From the NCBI GenBank assembly GCA_947493535.1, contig CANLRK010000004.1:1-34949 (forward strand): a DNA stretch of 34,949 bases, written 5' to 3'. Below the pieces are notes generated by a model. It was not told where the DNA came from. It ran no database searches and saw nothing but the letters and a program-made list of their open reading frames with translations. A program made the translations under genes and the position numbers. The stretch is from an uncultured Flavobacteriaceae bacterium. Its GTDB lineage: Bacteria > Bacteroidota > Bacteroidia > Flavobacteriales > Flavobacteriaceae. Positions 23,956 to 32,493 of the stretch are shown piece after piece; the stretch's first letter is position 1, and every line of letters starts with the position of its first letter.

Positions 23956-25251
23956 TTATATTTTTTTATCTGCATTAAATGCTTCTAAGTTATCAGCAAC
24001 TCTTCTTAAAAAAGAACCTCCTAAATATCCGTCAACTACTCTGTGATCAAATGATAGTGATAAATACATCATACTTCTAATCGCAATTTCATCACCTTTA
24101 TCTGTAGTAATTACCTCTGCGCGTTTTTTAATAATACCTAATGCTAAAATGGCTACTTCTGGCTGGTTGATTATTGGTGTACCCATGATGCTCCCAAAAG
24201 TACCTACATTAGAAATGGTAAATGTACTTCCTTGAATTTCCTCAGGTTTCAACTTGTTTTCTCTAGCAGCATTAGCCAAATGATTAACATCTTTTGCAAT
24301 ACTTACTAAATCTTTACTAGCTGAATTTTTTACAACCGGAACAATTAAATTACCACTGGGTAAAGCTGTTGCCATACCAATATTAATATCTTTACGCACT
24401 ACTACTTTAGTACCATCTACCGATGCATTAATTGCTGGAAAGTCTTTTATTGCATTAGTTACTGCTTCAACAAATAATGGTGTAAACGTTAAACGTTCGT
24501 TATACTTTTCTTGAAAAACTGCTTTATTAGCATTTCGCCAATTAACCATTTCAGTTACATCAGCTTCTACATAAGCTGTTACATGCGGTGAAGTTTGTTT
24601 TGAATACACCATATGACCGGCAATCATTTGACGCATTCTATCCATTTCTTCTATAACATCATGCCCTTCTTTATATTGAATTTGTGGCGCAGTATAATTA
24701 AATTGATTGTTATTTACTATATGCTGAGCTTGTGGACGACTAGGCAATGGATACTTACGGTTTTTGACATAATTTATCACATCACTTTTACGAATTCTTC
24801 CTTCAGTACCTGTACCAATAATACTTTGCACCTCCTCAATACTTAATCCTTCCTTTTGTGCAATACTAACTACTAAAGGAGATAAAAAAGCATCTGGATT
24901 AGACTTTATAGTTGTTTTTACTGCTTGTTGTTTGCTAGCAACTTCTTTTTTAGCTGTTGTATTGTTAACTTGAGTAGACGCTACTTTATCTTTAGTTTTA
25001 TTAATCGCTCCAGTGGCTTCTATAACTGCAATTACTGCCCCAATAGCCACTACGTCTTGATCTTGGTATTTTATTTCTTTAAGCACCCCATTACAAGGCG
25101 ATGGCACTTCTGAGTCTACTTTATCTGTAGCTACTTCCAATAGGGTTTCATCTGCTTCTACGGTATCGCCTACTTCTTTTAACCAGTTTAATACTGTAGC
25201 TTCAGCAATACTCTCTCCCATTTTTGGTAATGTTACTTCTATTAAAGTCAT
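23956..25251 (-). CDS. Branched-chain 2-oxoacid dehydrogenase E2 acyltransferase
   Basis: Dihydrolipoyl acyltransferase core of the branched-chain dehydrogenase complex. The N-terminal lipoyl domain (1-78) carries the lipoylated Lys44 in EVATDKVDSEVP. After an Ala/Lys/Thr linker there is an E1/E3-binding domain (about 122-162: AFLSPLVVSIAQKEGLSIEEVQSI...GTEGRIRKSDV). The catalytic domain occupies about 195-431. It ends with the conserved SFDHRVVDG, containing His403 and Asp407 of HxxxDG. The protein is 431 residues, normal size with one lipoyl domain. It is first of three genes and probably regulated by the divergent Lrp-family protein at 25472. Confidence 0.95.
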   Translation of the reverse strand: MTLIEVTLPKMGESIAEATVLNWLKEVGDTVEADETLLEVATDKVDSEVPSPCNGVLKEIKYQDQDVVAIGAVIAVIEATGAINKTKDKVASTQVNNTTAKKEVASKQQAVKTTIKSNPDAFLSPLVVSIAQKEGLSIEEVQSIIGTGTEGRIRKSDVINYVKNRKYPLPSRPQAQHIVNNNQFNYTAPQIQYKEGHDVIEEMDRMRQMIAGHMVYSKQTSPHVTAYVEADVTEMVNWRNANKAVFQEKYNERLTFTPLFVEAVTNAIKDFPAINASVDGTKVVVRKDINIGMATALPSGNLIVPVVKNSASKDLVSIAKDVNHLANAARENKLKPEEIQGSTFTISNVGTFGSIMGTPIINQPEVAILALGIIKKRAEVITTDKGDEIAIRSMMYLSLSFDHRVVDGYLGGSFLRRVADNLEAFNADKKI

Positions 25252-25471
25252 GTATTGAATTTGAGGATTATGTATCGGTTATTTTCTTATTAGTTTTATT
25301 AAATAAACCGATTTTAAATAAAGAATAAATTTACAAAAAATGCACATATTTTAACTATAAAACCCAATAACAAATAAATAAACAGTGTTTTATTCTTTCA
25401 AATGATACTTATAACATTTTTTATTCTTTATTTTTGAAAAAAACTAACCACTAGCATAAAAAAATTCTGTT
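25252..25471. promoter_or_regulatory. Divergent intergenic region with AT-rich repeats
   Basis: The 220 bases between the E2 operon and the Lrp gene hold three copies of one motif: AAATAAAGAATAAAT (25316-25330), its inverse TTTTATTCTTT (25388-25398) and TTTTTTATTCTTTATTTTT (25417-25435). There is also a 7-bp inverted repeat, ATCGGTT (25274-25280) with AACCGAT (25306-25312), in the E2 leader. Lrp/AsnC proteins bind phased AT-rich repeats, so these are plausible operators. No exact promoter could be fixed on either strand. Confidence 0.45.
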
Positions 25472-25948
25472 ATGAAACTTGACATTATTGATTATAAAAT
25501 TTTAAAGTTACTTCAAGAAAACTCTAACCGTACTGTAAAAAGCCTTGCAGAAATACTAGGTATGTCTACCACTCCTGTTTTTGAGCGAATAAAAAAGCTA
25601 GAAAAAGAAAATTATATTGATAAATATGTGGCTGTACTAAATCACAACAAAGTTGGTGTAAAACAAATGGTATTTATTGGTATTACCTTGCAAGGACACA
25701 CGAGGAGCTACTTGGAAAAGTTTGTAAAACAAATTAACGATTTTCCAGAAGTAGTGGAATGCCATAGAATAAGTGGGAATTTTGATTATTTATTAAAACT
25801 TATGGTTGAAGATGTTGAGGCTTATGAAAAATTTATCATGACCAAGTTAACCTTGCTACCATATTTAGGAAATGTACAAAGTTTCATTACACTATCAACA
25901 GGGAAACAAACCAATGAATTAGATTTATCGCACTTGATTAAACCCTGA
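25472..25948 (+). CDS. Lrp/AsnC-family transcriptional regulator
   Basis: A 158-residue regulator. The N-terminal winged helix-turn-helix (about 3-55: IDYKILKLLQENSNRTVKSLAEILGMSTTPVFERIKKLEKENYIDKY) precedes the C-terminal RAM ligand-binding domain, with FPEVVECHRISGNFDYLLKLMVED. The family binds branched-chain amino acids or other amino acids and oligomerises on AT-rich sites. It is transcribed divergently from the branched-chain dehydrogenase operon, in the manner of BkdR of Pseudomonas, which is the strongest argument for it being the local regulator. Autoregulation is also likely. Confidence 0.92.
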   Translation: MKLDIIDYKILKLLQENSNRTVKSLAEILGMSTTPVFERIKKLEKENYIDKYVAVLNHNKVGVKQMVFIGITLQGHTRSYLEKFVKQINDFPEVVECHRISGNFDYLLKLMVEDVEAYEKFIMTKLTLLPYLGNVQSFITLSTGKQTNELDLSHLIKP

Positions 25949-26078
25949 TTTACCCCATGACAACAATATCATCCCTCAATAATAATGCTTCATATAGAGA
26001 AGGATTTATTAAGCTAATTTTGTTAAAAATATGCTTTCTCATTATTGATTTTTTCAAATACAAATACCTGTATAAAAA

Positions 26079-26645
26079 TTAACTAACTAACTTTTTTAAC
26101 ACCATCCTAGCTCTTGCTTTATATGCTGCACTACCTACAGCATAATTTTGCTCAATTACCATTTGTAACTCTTCATGAACCCAACTAACATCTTTTCCTA
26201 AATAATATAAACTTGTCATAGAATACGCCTTTGCAGCTACATTTAGTTTCTCATTTATCAACCATTCAAAGCTAAGCGCTACCATTAGCTCTTTAACATT
26301 TGATGTCATAACATCAACAACTGTTGCGTTGGGGTCTTTCCCGTAAGTTTTCAACACAAAAGTTTCTATAATTTTTGCTATCGGACGAATTGCAGAATCA
26401 TTGGTAAGCTTCGTAGCTCCTTTTAAAATTTTATGAATATGCGGACAAAGCATTTCTATATACTGACGGTTTAAAAACTCTAACCACCAACAATATTTAA
26501 AATGATTCTTCTCATTATTAAAAGCTCTTTTAATAACTTCTGGAAGAATTTCTGGGTACTTAACAATTAAGGCTACAGCCTCAGTACGAGATTCCATACT
26601 GTGGTTTACTTTTTTTATATCGAATTGTAATTCTTCTAGAGTCAT
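26079..26645 (-). CDS. Conserved alpha-helical protein, HEAT-like
   Basis: A 188-residue cytoplasmic protein, almost entirely helical, with Trp-rich stretch FKYCWWLEFLNRQYIE and repeated helix-turn-helix spacing that reads like HEAT/ARM repeats. I recall short flavobacterial proteins of this type being named adenylosuccinate lyase in databases, but no lyase signature is present here and the length is too short, so that name should not be used. It stands alone between Lrp and the sensor kinase, convergent with the former and divergent from the latter. Function unknown. Confidence 0.6.
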   Translation of the reverse strand: MTLEELQFDIKKVNHSMESRTEAVALIVKYPEILPEVIKRAFNNEKNHFKYCWWLEFLNRQYIEMLCPHIHKILKGATKLTNDSAIRPIAKIIETFVLKTYGKDPNATVVDVMTSNVKELMVALSFEWLINEKLNVAAKAYSMTSLYYLGKDVSWVHEELQMVIEQNYAVGSAAYKARARMVLKKLVS

Positions 26646-26749
26646 TTCCTTTTTAACTTAAATTACTAACACCTTTAAATGTAGCAGAAAAATATTTTAT
26701 TAGGCTATTTTTTCCTATATTAATATGATATTAAACTGACTACAACTTA

Positions 26750-27928
26750 ATGGACCATAGGTTTAAAAAAATAATGGCTCAGTCGCTACTATTAGGAGTA
26801 CTCACAAATGTATATATTTTAAGCGTCGTAGTATACCTTGGTTTATATGATATTATTTGGACTCCTATAATAACTCCAGTCTTATTTTTAATCGGTTATT
26901 TCTTATTACAAAAAGATAAAATTAAAGCAACTCAAGTTTTCTTCGCAGGTTCATTAATTGTTACATATGAGGTTTTTGTTCATACTCATTCTCTGGGTTG
27001 GAATAGTGGTTTTTATTACTATATATTTCTTATTCCTGCAGTTTTTTTAATTGGCGGAAAATGGAAAAAAATTACTAAAACTTGTTTTTTTTATTCTGTA
27101 GTATTTGCTATTATTTGTTTATTTATTTTTTATTTTAATCAAAAAGGTCTTTATTCTATTTCATCAGAAGCCACATCCTATATCAATATTAGCAATTTCA
27201 CACTAACTGGCTTTGTTATTTTAGTAGTTATTTCATACTTCAGCAAAACTGTTCTTAAAAAAGAAAACGAATTACTACGCCTTAACACTACTTTAATTAA
27301 ACAAAACGATAAAGTAGTAAACCAACATAACAATCTTCAAGTTTTAATGAAGGAGATTCATCATAGGGTAAAAAACAATTTACAAATGGTAAATAGTTTG
27401 TTACGATTACAAGCAAATGAAATAAAAGATGAAAATGTGGTTGAGCTGTTTAATGTTTCTAGACAGCGAGTACTTTCTATGGCTAAACTCCATGAAAAAA
27501 TGTACGGTTCAGAAGACCTTCAACACATTAATATTCACGAGCATTTTGAATCATTAATTAAAGGTTTATTAGACAGTTATGCTACCGATAAAGAAATAAC
27601 TCTTGATCTTAAAACTGAAAATGTTAATTTAGAAATTGACACATTAATCCCTCTAGGTTTAATGATTAATGAGATTATCACTAACTCCTTAAAATACGCA
27701 TTTATCAATCGGAATCAGGGAATCATAACGTTACACTTACGCTCCTTAAATCATCAAGAATATGAAATGATTATTGGTGATAATGGAACCGGTATAACAC
27801 TTAAAGATGTTTCTGATGGTTTAGGCTCTAAACTAATAAAAGCTTTCACAAAACAACTAAACGGTTCTATAGAACAATTAGAAACCTCTGGAACAGTTCT
27901 AAAATTAGTATTTAAAGAGACTAATTAA
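26750..27928 (+). CDS. Sensor histidine kinase, HisKA_2 type
   Basis: A 392-residue membrane kinase. The first 170 residues have about six hydrophobic segments and no large extracytoplasmic domain. A short coiled coil (KENELLRLNTTLIKQNDKVVNQHN, 171-194) leads to the HisKA_2 block KEIHHRVKNNLQMVNSLLRLQ, with the phosphoacceptor His204 or His205. The ATPase domain shows NEIITNSLKYAF (N box), GDNGTGI (G1) and a short G2 region DGLGSKLI. No response regulator is adjacent, so it is an orphan. Signal and partner unknown. Confidence 0.9.
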   Translation: MDHRFKKIMAQSLLLGVLTNVYILSVVVYLGLYDIIWTPIITPVLFLIGYFLLQKDKIKATQVFFAGSLIVTYEVFVHTHSLGWNSGFYYYIFLIPAVFLIGGKWKKITKTCFFYSVVFAIICLFIFYFNQKGLYSISSEATSYINISNFTLTGFVILVVISYFSKTVLKKENELLRLNTTLIKQNDKVVNQHNNLQVLMKEIHHRVKNNLQMVNSLLRLQANEIKDENVVELFNVSRQRVLSMAKLHEKMYGSEDLQHINIHEHFESLIKGLLDSYATDKEITLDLKTENVNLEIDTLIPLGLMINEIITNSLKYAFINRNQGIITLHLRSLNHQEYEMIIGDNGTGITLKDVSDGLGSKLIKAFTKQLNGSIEQLETSGTVLKLVFKETN

Positions 27929-27930
27929 TG

Positions 27931-28476
27931 CTACAACCTATGCTGTTCTAACCAATAGCAATCTGACTTTACTCCTTTCCACTCAAAAACAAATTCATCG
28001 GTAATTTTAAAACCTACTTTTCGTAACACATTTACAGAAGCTTTATTAGGGATATCTGCTGCTGCATATAGACTTTTAACACCAGCTTCATCAAACATAT
28101 AATCTACCCAAGCTTGAGCTGATTCAGTAGCATAGCCTTTAGCCCAAAACTTAGAAATAAAGCGATACCCCAACTCATAAACGTTATAGAAACCATTCAT
28201 TTGTTCAGATTCTATTAAATATTTAATTCCGCAACAGCCCATAAATTCATTAGTTTCTTTTAAAACAACAGCCCAACGAGCAATACCTCTCTCTTTGTAT
28301 TGTTGTTGCAAATAATCAATTCCTTCTTGAGCTTGTTCCAAAGTTTTTATAGGCATATTACCCAAATATCTATGTACTTCCGGATCTGAATCTAATTCAA
28401 ACATACCTTGTAAATCTGCATTTTCAACTGGTCGTAAAACAAGACGTTCAGTTTCTATGGGTTGATTAGGCATCAT
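27931..28476 (-). CDS. GNAT-family N-acetyltransferase, RimJ/RimL type
   Basis: A 181-residue acetyltransferase of the Acetyltransf_3 class. It starts IETERLVLRPVENADLQGMFELDSDPEVHRYLG, as RimJ/RimL and diamine-type transferases do. Later it has ELGYRFISKFWAKGYATESAQAWVDYMFD (acetyl-CoA pyrophosphate loop) and AAADIPNKASVNVLRKVGFKITDEF. It overlaps the paaY stop by ATGA (bases 28473-28476), so its translation is coupled to paaY. The natural substrate is not apparent; a link to phenylacetate degradation is not established. Last gene in the operon. Confidence 0.9.
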   Translation of the reverse strand: MMPNQPIETERLVLRPVENADLQGMFELDSDPEVHRYLGNMPIKTLEQAQEGIDYLQQQYKERGIARWAVVLKETNEFMGCCGIKYLIESEQMNGFYNVYELGYRFISKFWAKGYATESAQAWVDYMFDEAGVKSLYAAADIPNKASVNVLRKVGFKITDEFVFEWKGVKSDCYWLEQHRL

Positions 28477-29069
28477 TTTTTTAAAAACTCATTTAAGGTA
28501 TTATAAAAAGCTTCTTGCTCAGGTCTGTTTTCAGGAACTTTTCTTAGCGGCTCTACTGCTTTCATAGTTTCATGACAATCGGCAGGTAATTGTTGATACA
28601 ACTGAGTCCCTTTAGTTTTCCAAGCTATCATTTCATCTGATACTTCTTTTATTGCCTTTGCAGGATTCCCAACTATTAATTGTCTTTTTTCAAAAACTGT
28701 ATTCGCTTTTACAAAAGCCATAGCTCCTACAATACATTCATCGCCAATAACAGCGTCATCCATAATAACAGCGTTCATACCAATTAAGCAGTTTCTACCC
28801 AAATTGGCTCCATGAATCACTGCTCCATGACCAACATGGGCAGACTCTTTTAAAGTAATAGACTTACCCGGAAACATATGTACCGTACAATTTTCTTGTA
28901 CATTCACTCCGTCTTCTAATATAATTTCTCCCCAATCACCACGTATAGCAGCTCCTGGACCAATGTAACAATTCTTACCAAGAATAACATTTCCTATAAC
29001 TGATGCTAAGGGATGTACAAAACTACTTTCGTGAACTACCGGTATAAATCCTTTGAATGAATAAATCAT
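28473..29069 (-). CDS. paaY: PaaY-like gamma-carbonic-anhydrase-fold thioesterase
   Basis: A 198-residue hexapeptide-repeat protein. Left-handed beta-helix coils with GxxxxIG-type repeats run from HPLASVIGNVILG to IVGAMAFVKANTV. Metal-ligand-type histidines lie in NCTVHMFPG and HVGHGAVIHG. The C-terminal IVGNPAKAIKEVSDEMIAWKTKGTQLYQQL region closely follows E. coli PaaY, a thioesterase reported to remove dead-end CoA products of the paa pathway. The frame stays open to an ATG at 29123, but that 18-residue stretch is the strand of a terminator hairpin, and the ATG at 29069 matches the usual PaaY start. Confidence 0.88.
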   Translation of the reverse strand: MIYSFKGFIPVVHESSFVHPLASVIGNVILGKNCYIGPGAAIRGDWGEIILEDGVNVQENCTVHMFPGKSITLKESAHVGHGAVIHGANLGRNCLIGMNAVIMDDAVIGDECIVGAMAFVKANTVFEKRQLIVGNPAKAIKEVSDEMIAWKTKGTQLYQQLPADCHETMKAVEPLRKVPENRPEQEAFYNTLNEFLKK

Positions 29070-29080
29070 ATATAAAAAAA

Positions 29081-29123
29081 ATGAGAAGCATAAAGGTAGT
29101 AAAAACACCTTTATACTTCTCAT
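29081..29123 (-). terminator. Terminator after the crotonase gene, before paaY
   Basis: Two 17-base arms (29081-29097 and 29107-29123) pair around a nine-base loop. On the plus strand there is one C/A mismatch; on the minus-strand RNA it becomes a G-U wobble, so the hairpin is complete only in that direction. A run of T (minus strand, 29080-29074) follows. It sits 18 bases after the crotonase stop and 11 bases before the paaY ATG. Confidence 0.85.
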
Positions 29124-29141
29124 TTATAAATTTAAGATTGA

Positions 29142-29894
29142 TTATTTAAATCTTTTTAAGGTTTCTTTAGTAAAATCAGACAATACTAATCTACCAGAAA
29201 TCACGGCTCTTTCAGCTAATAAGGTATCCCAATGCTCTGTTCCTTCCCAAAAAATCTTTTTCATTTCTTTCATTGCTTCTGGATTATAATTACATAGGTT
29301 TTCAGCAAAGGCTTGTACTGCTTCATCTAATTCTTCTGTAGAATCATAAACTTGTGTATATAAGCCTTTTGCCTTTGCCCATTCAGCATCATAAAAAGTG
29401 TTCGCATCAATAGCTATTTGAGACATCCCTGTTAAACCTAACTTACGCTCTACTGCTGGTCCTACTACAAAAGGTCCTATACCTACATTTAATTCACTTA
29501 ACTTGATAGACGCAAACTTAGATGCCATACAGTAATCAGTTGCAGAAGCTACTCCTACTCCTCCTCCAACAGTTTTTCCTTGTACGCGCCCGATAATGAA
29601 CTTCGGACACTTTCGCATTGCATTAATTACATTAGCAAAACCAGAGAAAAATACTTTTCCTGTTTCAGCATCGTTAATATTTATTAATTCTTTAAAACTA
29701 GCTCCTGCACAGAATGTTCTTGCTCCACCACTTTTTAAGATGATTACTTTTACGGCATCATTCTCTCCTGCCTCTGTAATTGTATTAGCTAACTTAGCTA
29801 AAATATCTCCAGGTAATGAGTTATGCGCTGGATGAAAAAATTCTATGGTTGCAATTCCGTTTTGTATATCTTGTTTTACGTAAGGTGCTGTCAT
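29142..29894 (-). CDS. Crotonase-fold enoyl-CoA hydratase/isomerase
   Basis: A 250-residue crotonase-superfamily enzyme in the paa operon. The oxyanion-hole Gly is in CAGASFKEL and GKTVGGGVGVA. Aligned with classical crotonase, the Glu equivalent to rat Glu144 (in GGGCEL) is Gly114 here, while the second Glu is kept as Glu134 (LSELNVGIG). A single acidic residue is typical of isomerase-type members, so it may isomerise rather than hydrate, as PaaG does. PaaF and PaaG cannot be told apart by eye. It has its own -7 candidate in the 80-base gap after paaZ and ends at the hairpin before paaY. Confidence 0.82.
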   Translation of the reverse strand: MTAPYVKQDIQNGIATIEFFHPAHNSLPGDILAKLANTITEAGENDAVKVIILKSGGARTFCAGASFKELININDAETGKVFFSGFANVINAMRKCPKFIIGRVQGKTVGGGVGVASATDYCMASKFASIKLSELNVGIGPFVVGPAVERKLGLTGMSQIAIDANTFYDAEWAKAKGLYTQVYDSTEELDEAVQAFAENLCNYNPEAMKEMKKIFWEGTEHWDTLLAERAVISGRLVLSDFTKETLKRFK

Positions 29895-29923
29895 AATAAT
29901 TCTAAGTTTTAAATAGTAAACCG

Positions 29924-29931
29924 CAAAAATA
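29924..29931 (-). promoter_or_regulatory. Possible -7 element of the crotonase gene
   Basis: TATTTTTG on the minus strand (29931-29924) matches TAnnTTTG in the 80-base gap after paaZ and would give a leader of about 24 bases. No TTG at the expected upstream spacing. A/T-rich tandem TTTTACA elements lie just upstream. Confidence 0.3.
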
Positions 29932-29974
29932 ACTCACTTTTACATTTTACATTTAGTGTTTTATATTTTTAATT

Positions 29975-32467
29975 TTAAAGTAACCCAAACTGCTCAAAAT
30001 GATGATTGAAATGCTTCGTATGTACTAAGTCCCATTCAAACTTATCTAAAATTCCAAAAACAGCATTTTTAGTAGTAGCTTCTGGATTTTCTTTAAAATA
30101 CATTGTAAACTCATCATAAGCTTCTAGCAACTTAACTTTTGCTTCCGCTAAATTTTCATAACGCAATTCCTTAGCCCTATCTTCTAACACCTTAGGTGCT
30201 TTATAGTTTTTAGGCATTGGTGTATGTGTATAAATAGACTCGTGTACTTTTTCTAATATTTTCTCTGGTGTTTCAATTTCAAAATCTTGAATTTCACCTG
30301 AAGCTACTCTAACCGAATATTCTAAATGCTCAACCATTTCTTGAGCACTCATCGTTCCCCATTCTGGTTTTGCATCTTCTGATAATTTATTTAAATATCC
30401 TGAAATTGTTTTTCTATTGATTTCAGCAAACGGACTCTTTTTTTGCACCATTGTTAAAATAGTTGCTACCGCCACTAACTCGTCTTCTTGATCAAATACC
30501 TCAACAAACCATTTTACAATTCCGCTAGGTAATTCAGTTCCTCTAGAATCTCTATCTACACGTTCTTTACACGTTAAACGAACATAAACCGTATCGTTAT
30601 GATAAATTGGGCGTAAGAATCTACACTCTTCTAATCCGTAATTAGCTGCTACAGGTCCTTTGTTAGGGTACACAAATAATCCTGCTGCTGCCGATATGAT
30701 AAAATAACCGTGAGCTGTACGCTTTTCGAAAATACTACCGTCTAAAGAAGTGATGTCTGTATGTGCGTAGAAATGATCCCAAGTTAAGTTACCAAAGTTG
30801 ATAATATCAGTATCTGTAATGGTACGCTTATGAGTCTTTAAAGACATACCTGGTTTGATATCCTCCCAATGGTATGCAAACGGATGTTTCTCTGTTTCTA
30901 TATAATCGGCATTAGGTTGATAAATCCCTGTAACTTCTGTTAAAGTAGTTGGTGTTCCTTGAATAGCACAACGTTGCATATAATGCTTTACACCACGCAT
31001 TCCACCCATTTCCTCACCACCTCCAGCTCTACCTGGACCACCATGTGTTAACTGAGGTAATGGAGAACCATGACCTGTACTCACTTTAGCATTTTCTCTA
31101 TTCCCTACTAAAATACGTCCGTGATGAGAAGCTGCTCCAACAATATAATCGCGAGCAATTGTATCGTTATAAGTAAAAATAGATGATACTAATGAACCTT
31201 TACCCATTTGCGCTAAGGTAATTGCTTCATCTAAATTTTTATAAGGCATAATAGTACTAACCGGGCCAAATGCTTCTAACTCATGAACCGCAGTATTCGT
31301 AAACGGATTGTCTTCTCGCATTAAAATTGGCTTCATAAAAGCTCCTTTTTCTGCATCGGCACCAATAGTTTCTACTGTATCTAAATTACCATATACTATC
31401 TGTGCTGTCTTTGCCAACTCGGAAACTTGATCTTTTACGCTTTGAACTTGCGCTTTACTTACTAAAGCTCCCATACGCACCTCTTTTAAACGAGGGTCAC
31501 CAATAGTCACTTTATCTAACTGTTTTCCTAAAGCTATCTGAACATCTTCTACTAAGTTTTCTGGAACCATGATACGACGAATCGCTGTACATTTCTGTCC
31601 AGTCTTCACTGTCATCTCCTTACGAACTTCTTTAACAAACAAATCGAATTCTGGAGTTCCAGGAATAGCATCCTCTCCTAAAATAGAACAGTTTAATGAA
31701 TCTGCTTCCATTGTAAAAGGAACCGCTTCTTGCGTTAATCTAGGATGTGCTTTTAATAATCGACCCGTATGCGCAGAACCTGTAAAGGTAACCACATCTT
31801 GAGATTCAACAGTATCTAGAATGTTCTTTGTCATTCCACTAAGCAATTGTAAACATCCTTCTGGTAAAATACCCGAATCTACAATTACTCGTACTACTGC
31901 CTCTGTTAAATATGCTGTTTGCGGTGCGGGTAATACAACTGCTGGCATACCCGCCATCCAGTTTACTGCACACTTTTCTAACATTCCCCAAATTGGGAAG
32001 TTAAATGCGTTAATATGAACCGCTACACCTGTTTTAGGAACTAAAATATGGTGCGCCATAAAACGACCTCCACGAGATAAATCGATAGGATCTCCCTCTA
32101 CATGAAAAGGTTGATTCGGAAATAATTTACGTAACGATGCATTAGCAAATAAATTACCAAAACCACCTTCTATATCTATCCAGCTATCTACTTTAGTAGC
32201 CCCTGTACGGTAACTAATTTCGTAAAATTCGTTTTTTCTTTTGGTAAGATATAATGCCAATTTCTTAAGCATGTTACCACGCTCTTGAAAAGTCATTTTA
32301 CGTAACTTTTCTTGTCCTTTTGTTCTACCGTATTCTAATACTGCAGGAATGTCTAATCCCTCCGTAGAAGAAAAACCAATTGTATCTCCAGTAACAGCAT
32401 CGAACATAGGAGTTCCTTCTCCTTGACCTGCTACCCAGTGACCGTTAATGTATGATTGTAATTTCAT
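29975..32467 (-). CDS. paaZ: PaaZ bifunctional oxepin-CoA hydrolase/aldehyde dehydrogenase with extra C-terminal domain
   Basis: Opens the oxepin-CoA ring and oxidises the resulting aldehyde in phenylacetate degradation. The aldehyde dehydrogenase part (1-500) shows Glu254 (FTMEADS), Cys293 (GQKCTAIRR) and the GGPGRAGGGEEMGG block. The MaoC-type hydratase part (about 530-680) has NFGNLTWDHFYAHTD with Asp564. E. coli PaaZ ends at about 681 residues; this one continues to 830. The extra 150 residues (about 683-830) include WGTMSAQEMVEHLEYS and end in WDLVHTKHFNHHFEQFG, resembling DUF1569/DinB-type metal-binding domains. The gene follows an unknown secreted protein after 26 bases. Confidence 0.94.
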   Translation of the reverse strand: MKLQSYINGHWVAGQGEGTPMFDAVTGDTIGFSSTEGLDIPAVLEYGRTKGQEKLRKMTFQERGNMLKKLALYLTKRKNEFYEISYRTGATKVDSWIDIEGGFGNLFANASLRKLFPNQPFHVEGDPIDLSRGGRFMAHHILVPKTGVAVHINAFNFPIWGMLEKCAVNWMAGMPAVVLPAPQTAYLTEAVVRVIVDSGILPEGCLQLLSGMTKNILDTVESQDVVTFTGSAHTGRLLKAHPRLTQEAVPFTMEADSLNCSILGEDAIPGTPEFDLFVKEVRKEMTVKTGQKCTAIRRIMVPENLVEDVQIALGKQLDKVTIGDPRLKEVRMGALVSKAQVQSVKDQVSELAKTAQIVYGNLDTVETIGADAEKGAFMKPILMREDNPFTNTAVHELEAFGPVSTIMPYKNLDEAITLAQMGKGSLVSSIFTYNDTIARDYIVGAASHHGRILVGNRENAKVSTGHGSPLPQLTHGGPGRAGGGEEMGGMRGVKHYMQRCAIQGTPTTLTEVTGIYQPNADYIETEKHPFAYHWEDIKPGMSLKTHKRTITDTDIINFGNLTWDHFYAHTDITSLDGSIFEKRTAHGYFIISAAAGLFVYPNKGPVAANYGLEECRFLRPIYHNDTVYVRLTCKERVDRDSRGTELPSGIVKWFVEVFDQEDELVAVATILTMVQKKSPFAEINRKTISGYLNKLSEDAKPEWGTMSAQEMVEHLEYSVRVASGEIQDFEIETPEKILEKVHESIYTHTPMPKNYKAPKVLEDRAKELRYENLAEAKVKLLEAYDEFTMYFKENPEATTKNAVFGILDKFEWDLVHTKHFNHHFEQFGLL

Positions 32468-32493
32468 AGTTTATATTGTAAGTCTATAAAACT

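Noticed and set aside
25949-26078. tRNA or small gene between Lrp and the helical protein
   Set aside because: No cloverleaf, no CCA-type end and no ORF longer than a few codons was visible.
29070-29123. Signal peptide or membrane anchor on PaaY
   Set aside because: These bases are the terminator hairpin; homologous PaaY proteins start at the equivalent of 29069.
31569-32018. Two plus-strand frames inside paaZ
   Set aside because: Antisense to the aldehyde dehydrogenase active-site region; no start context or homology recognised.
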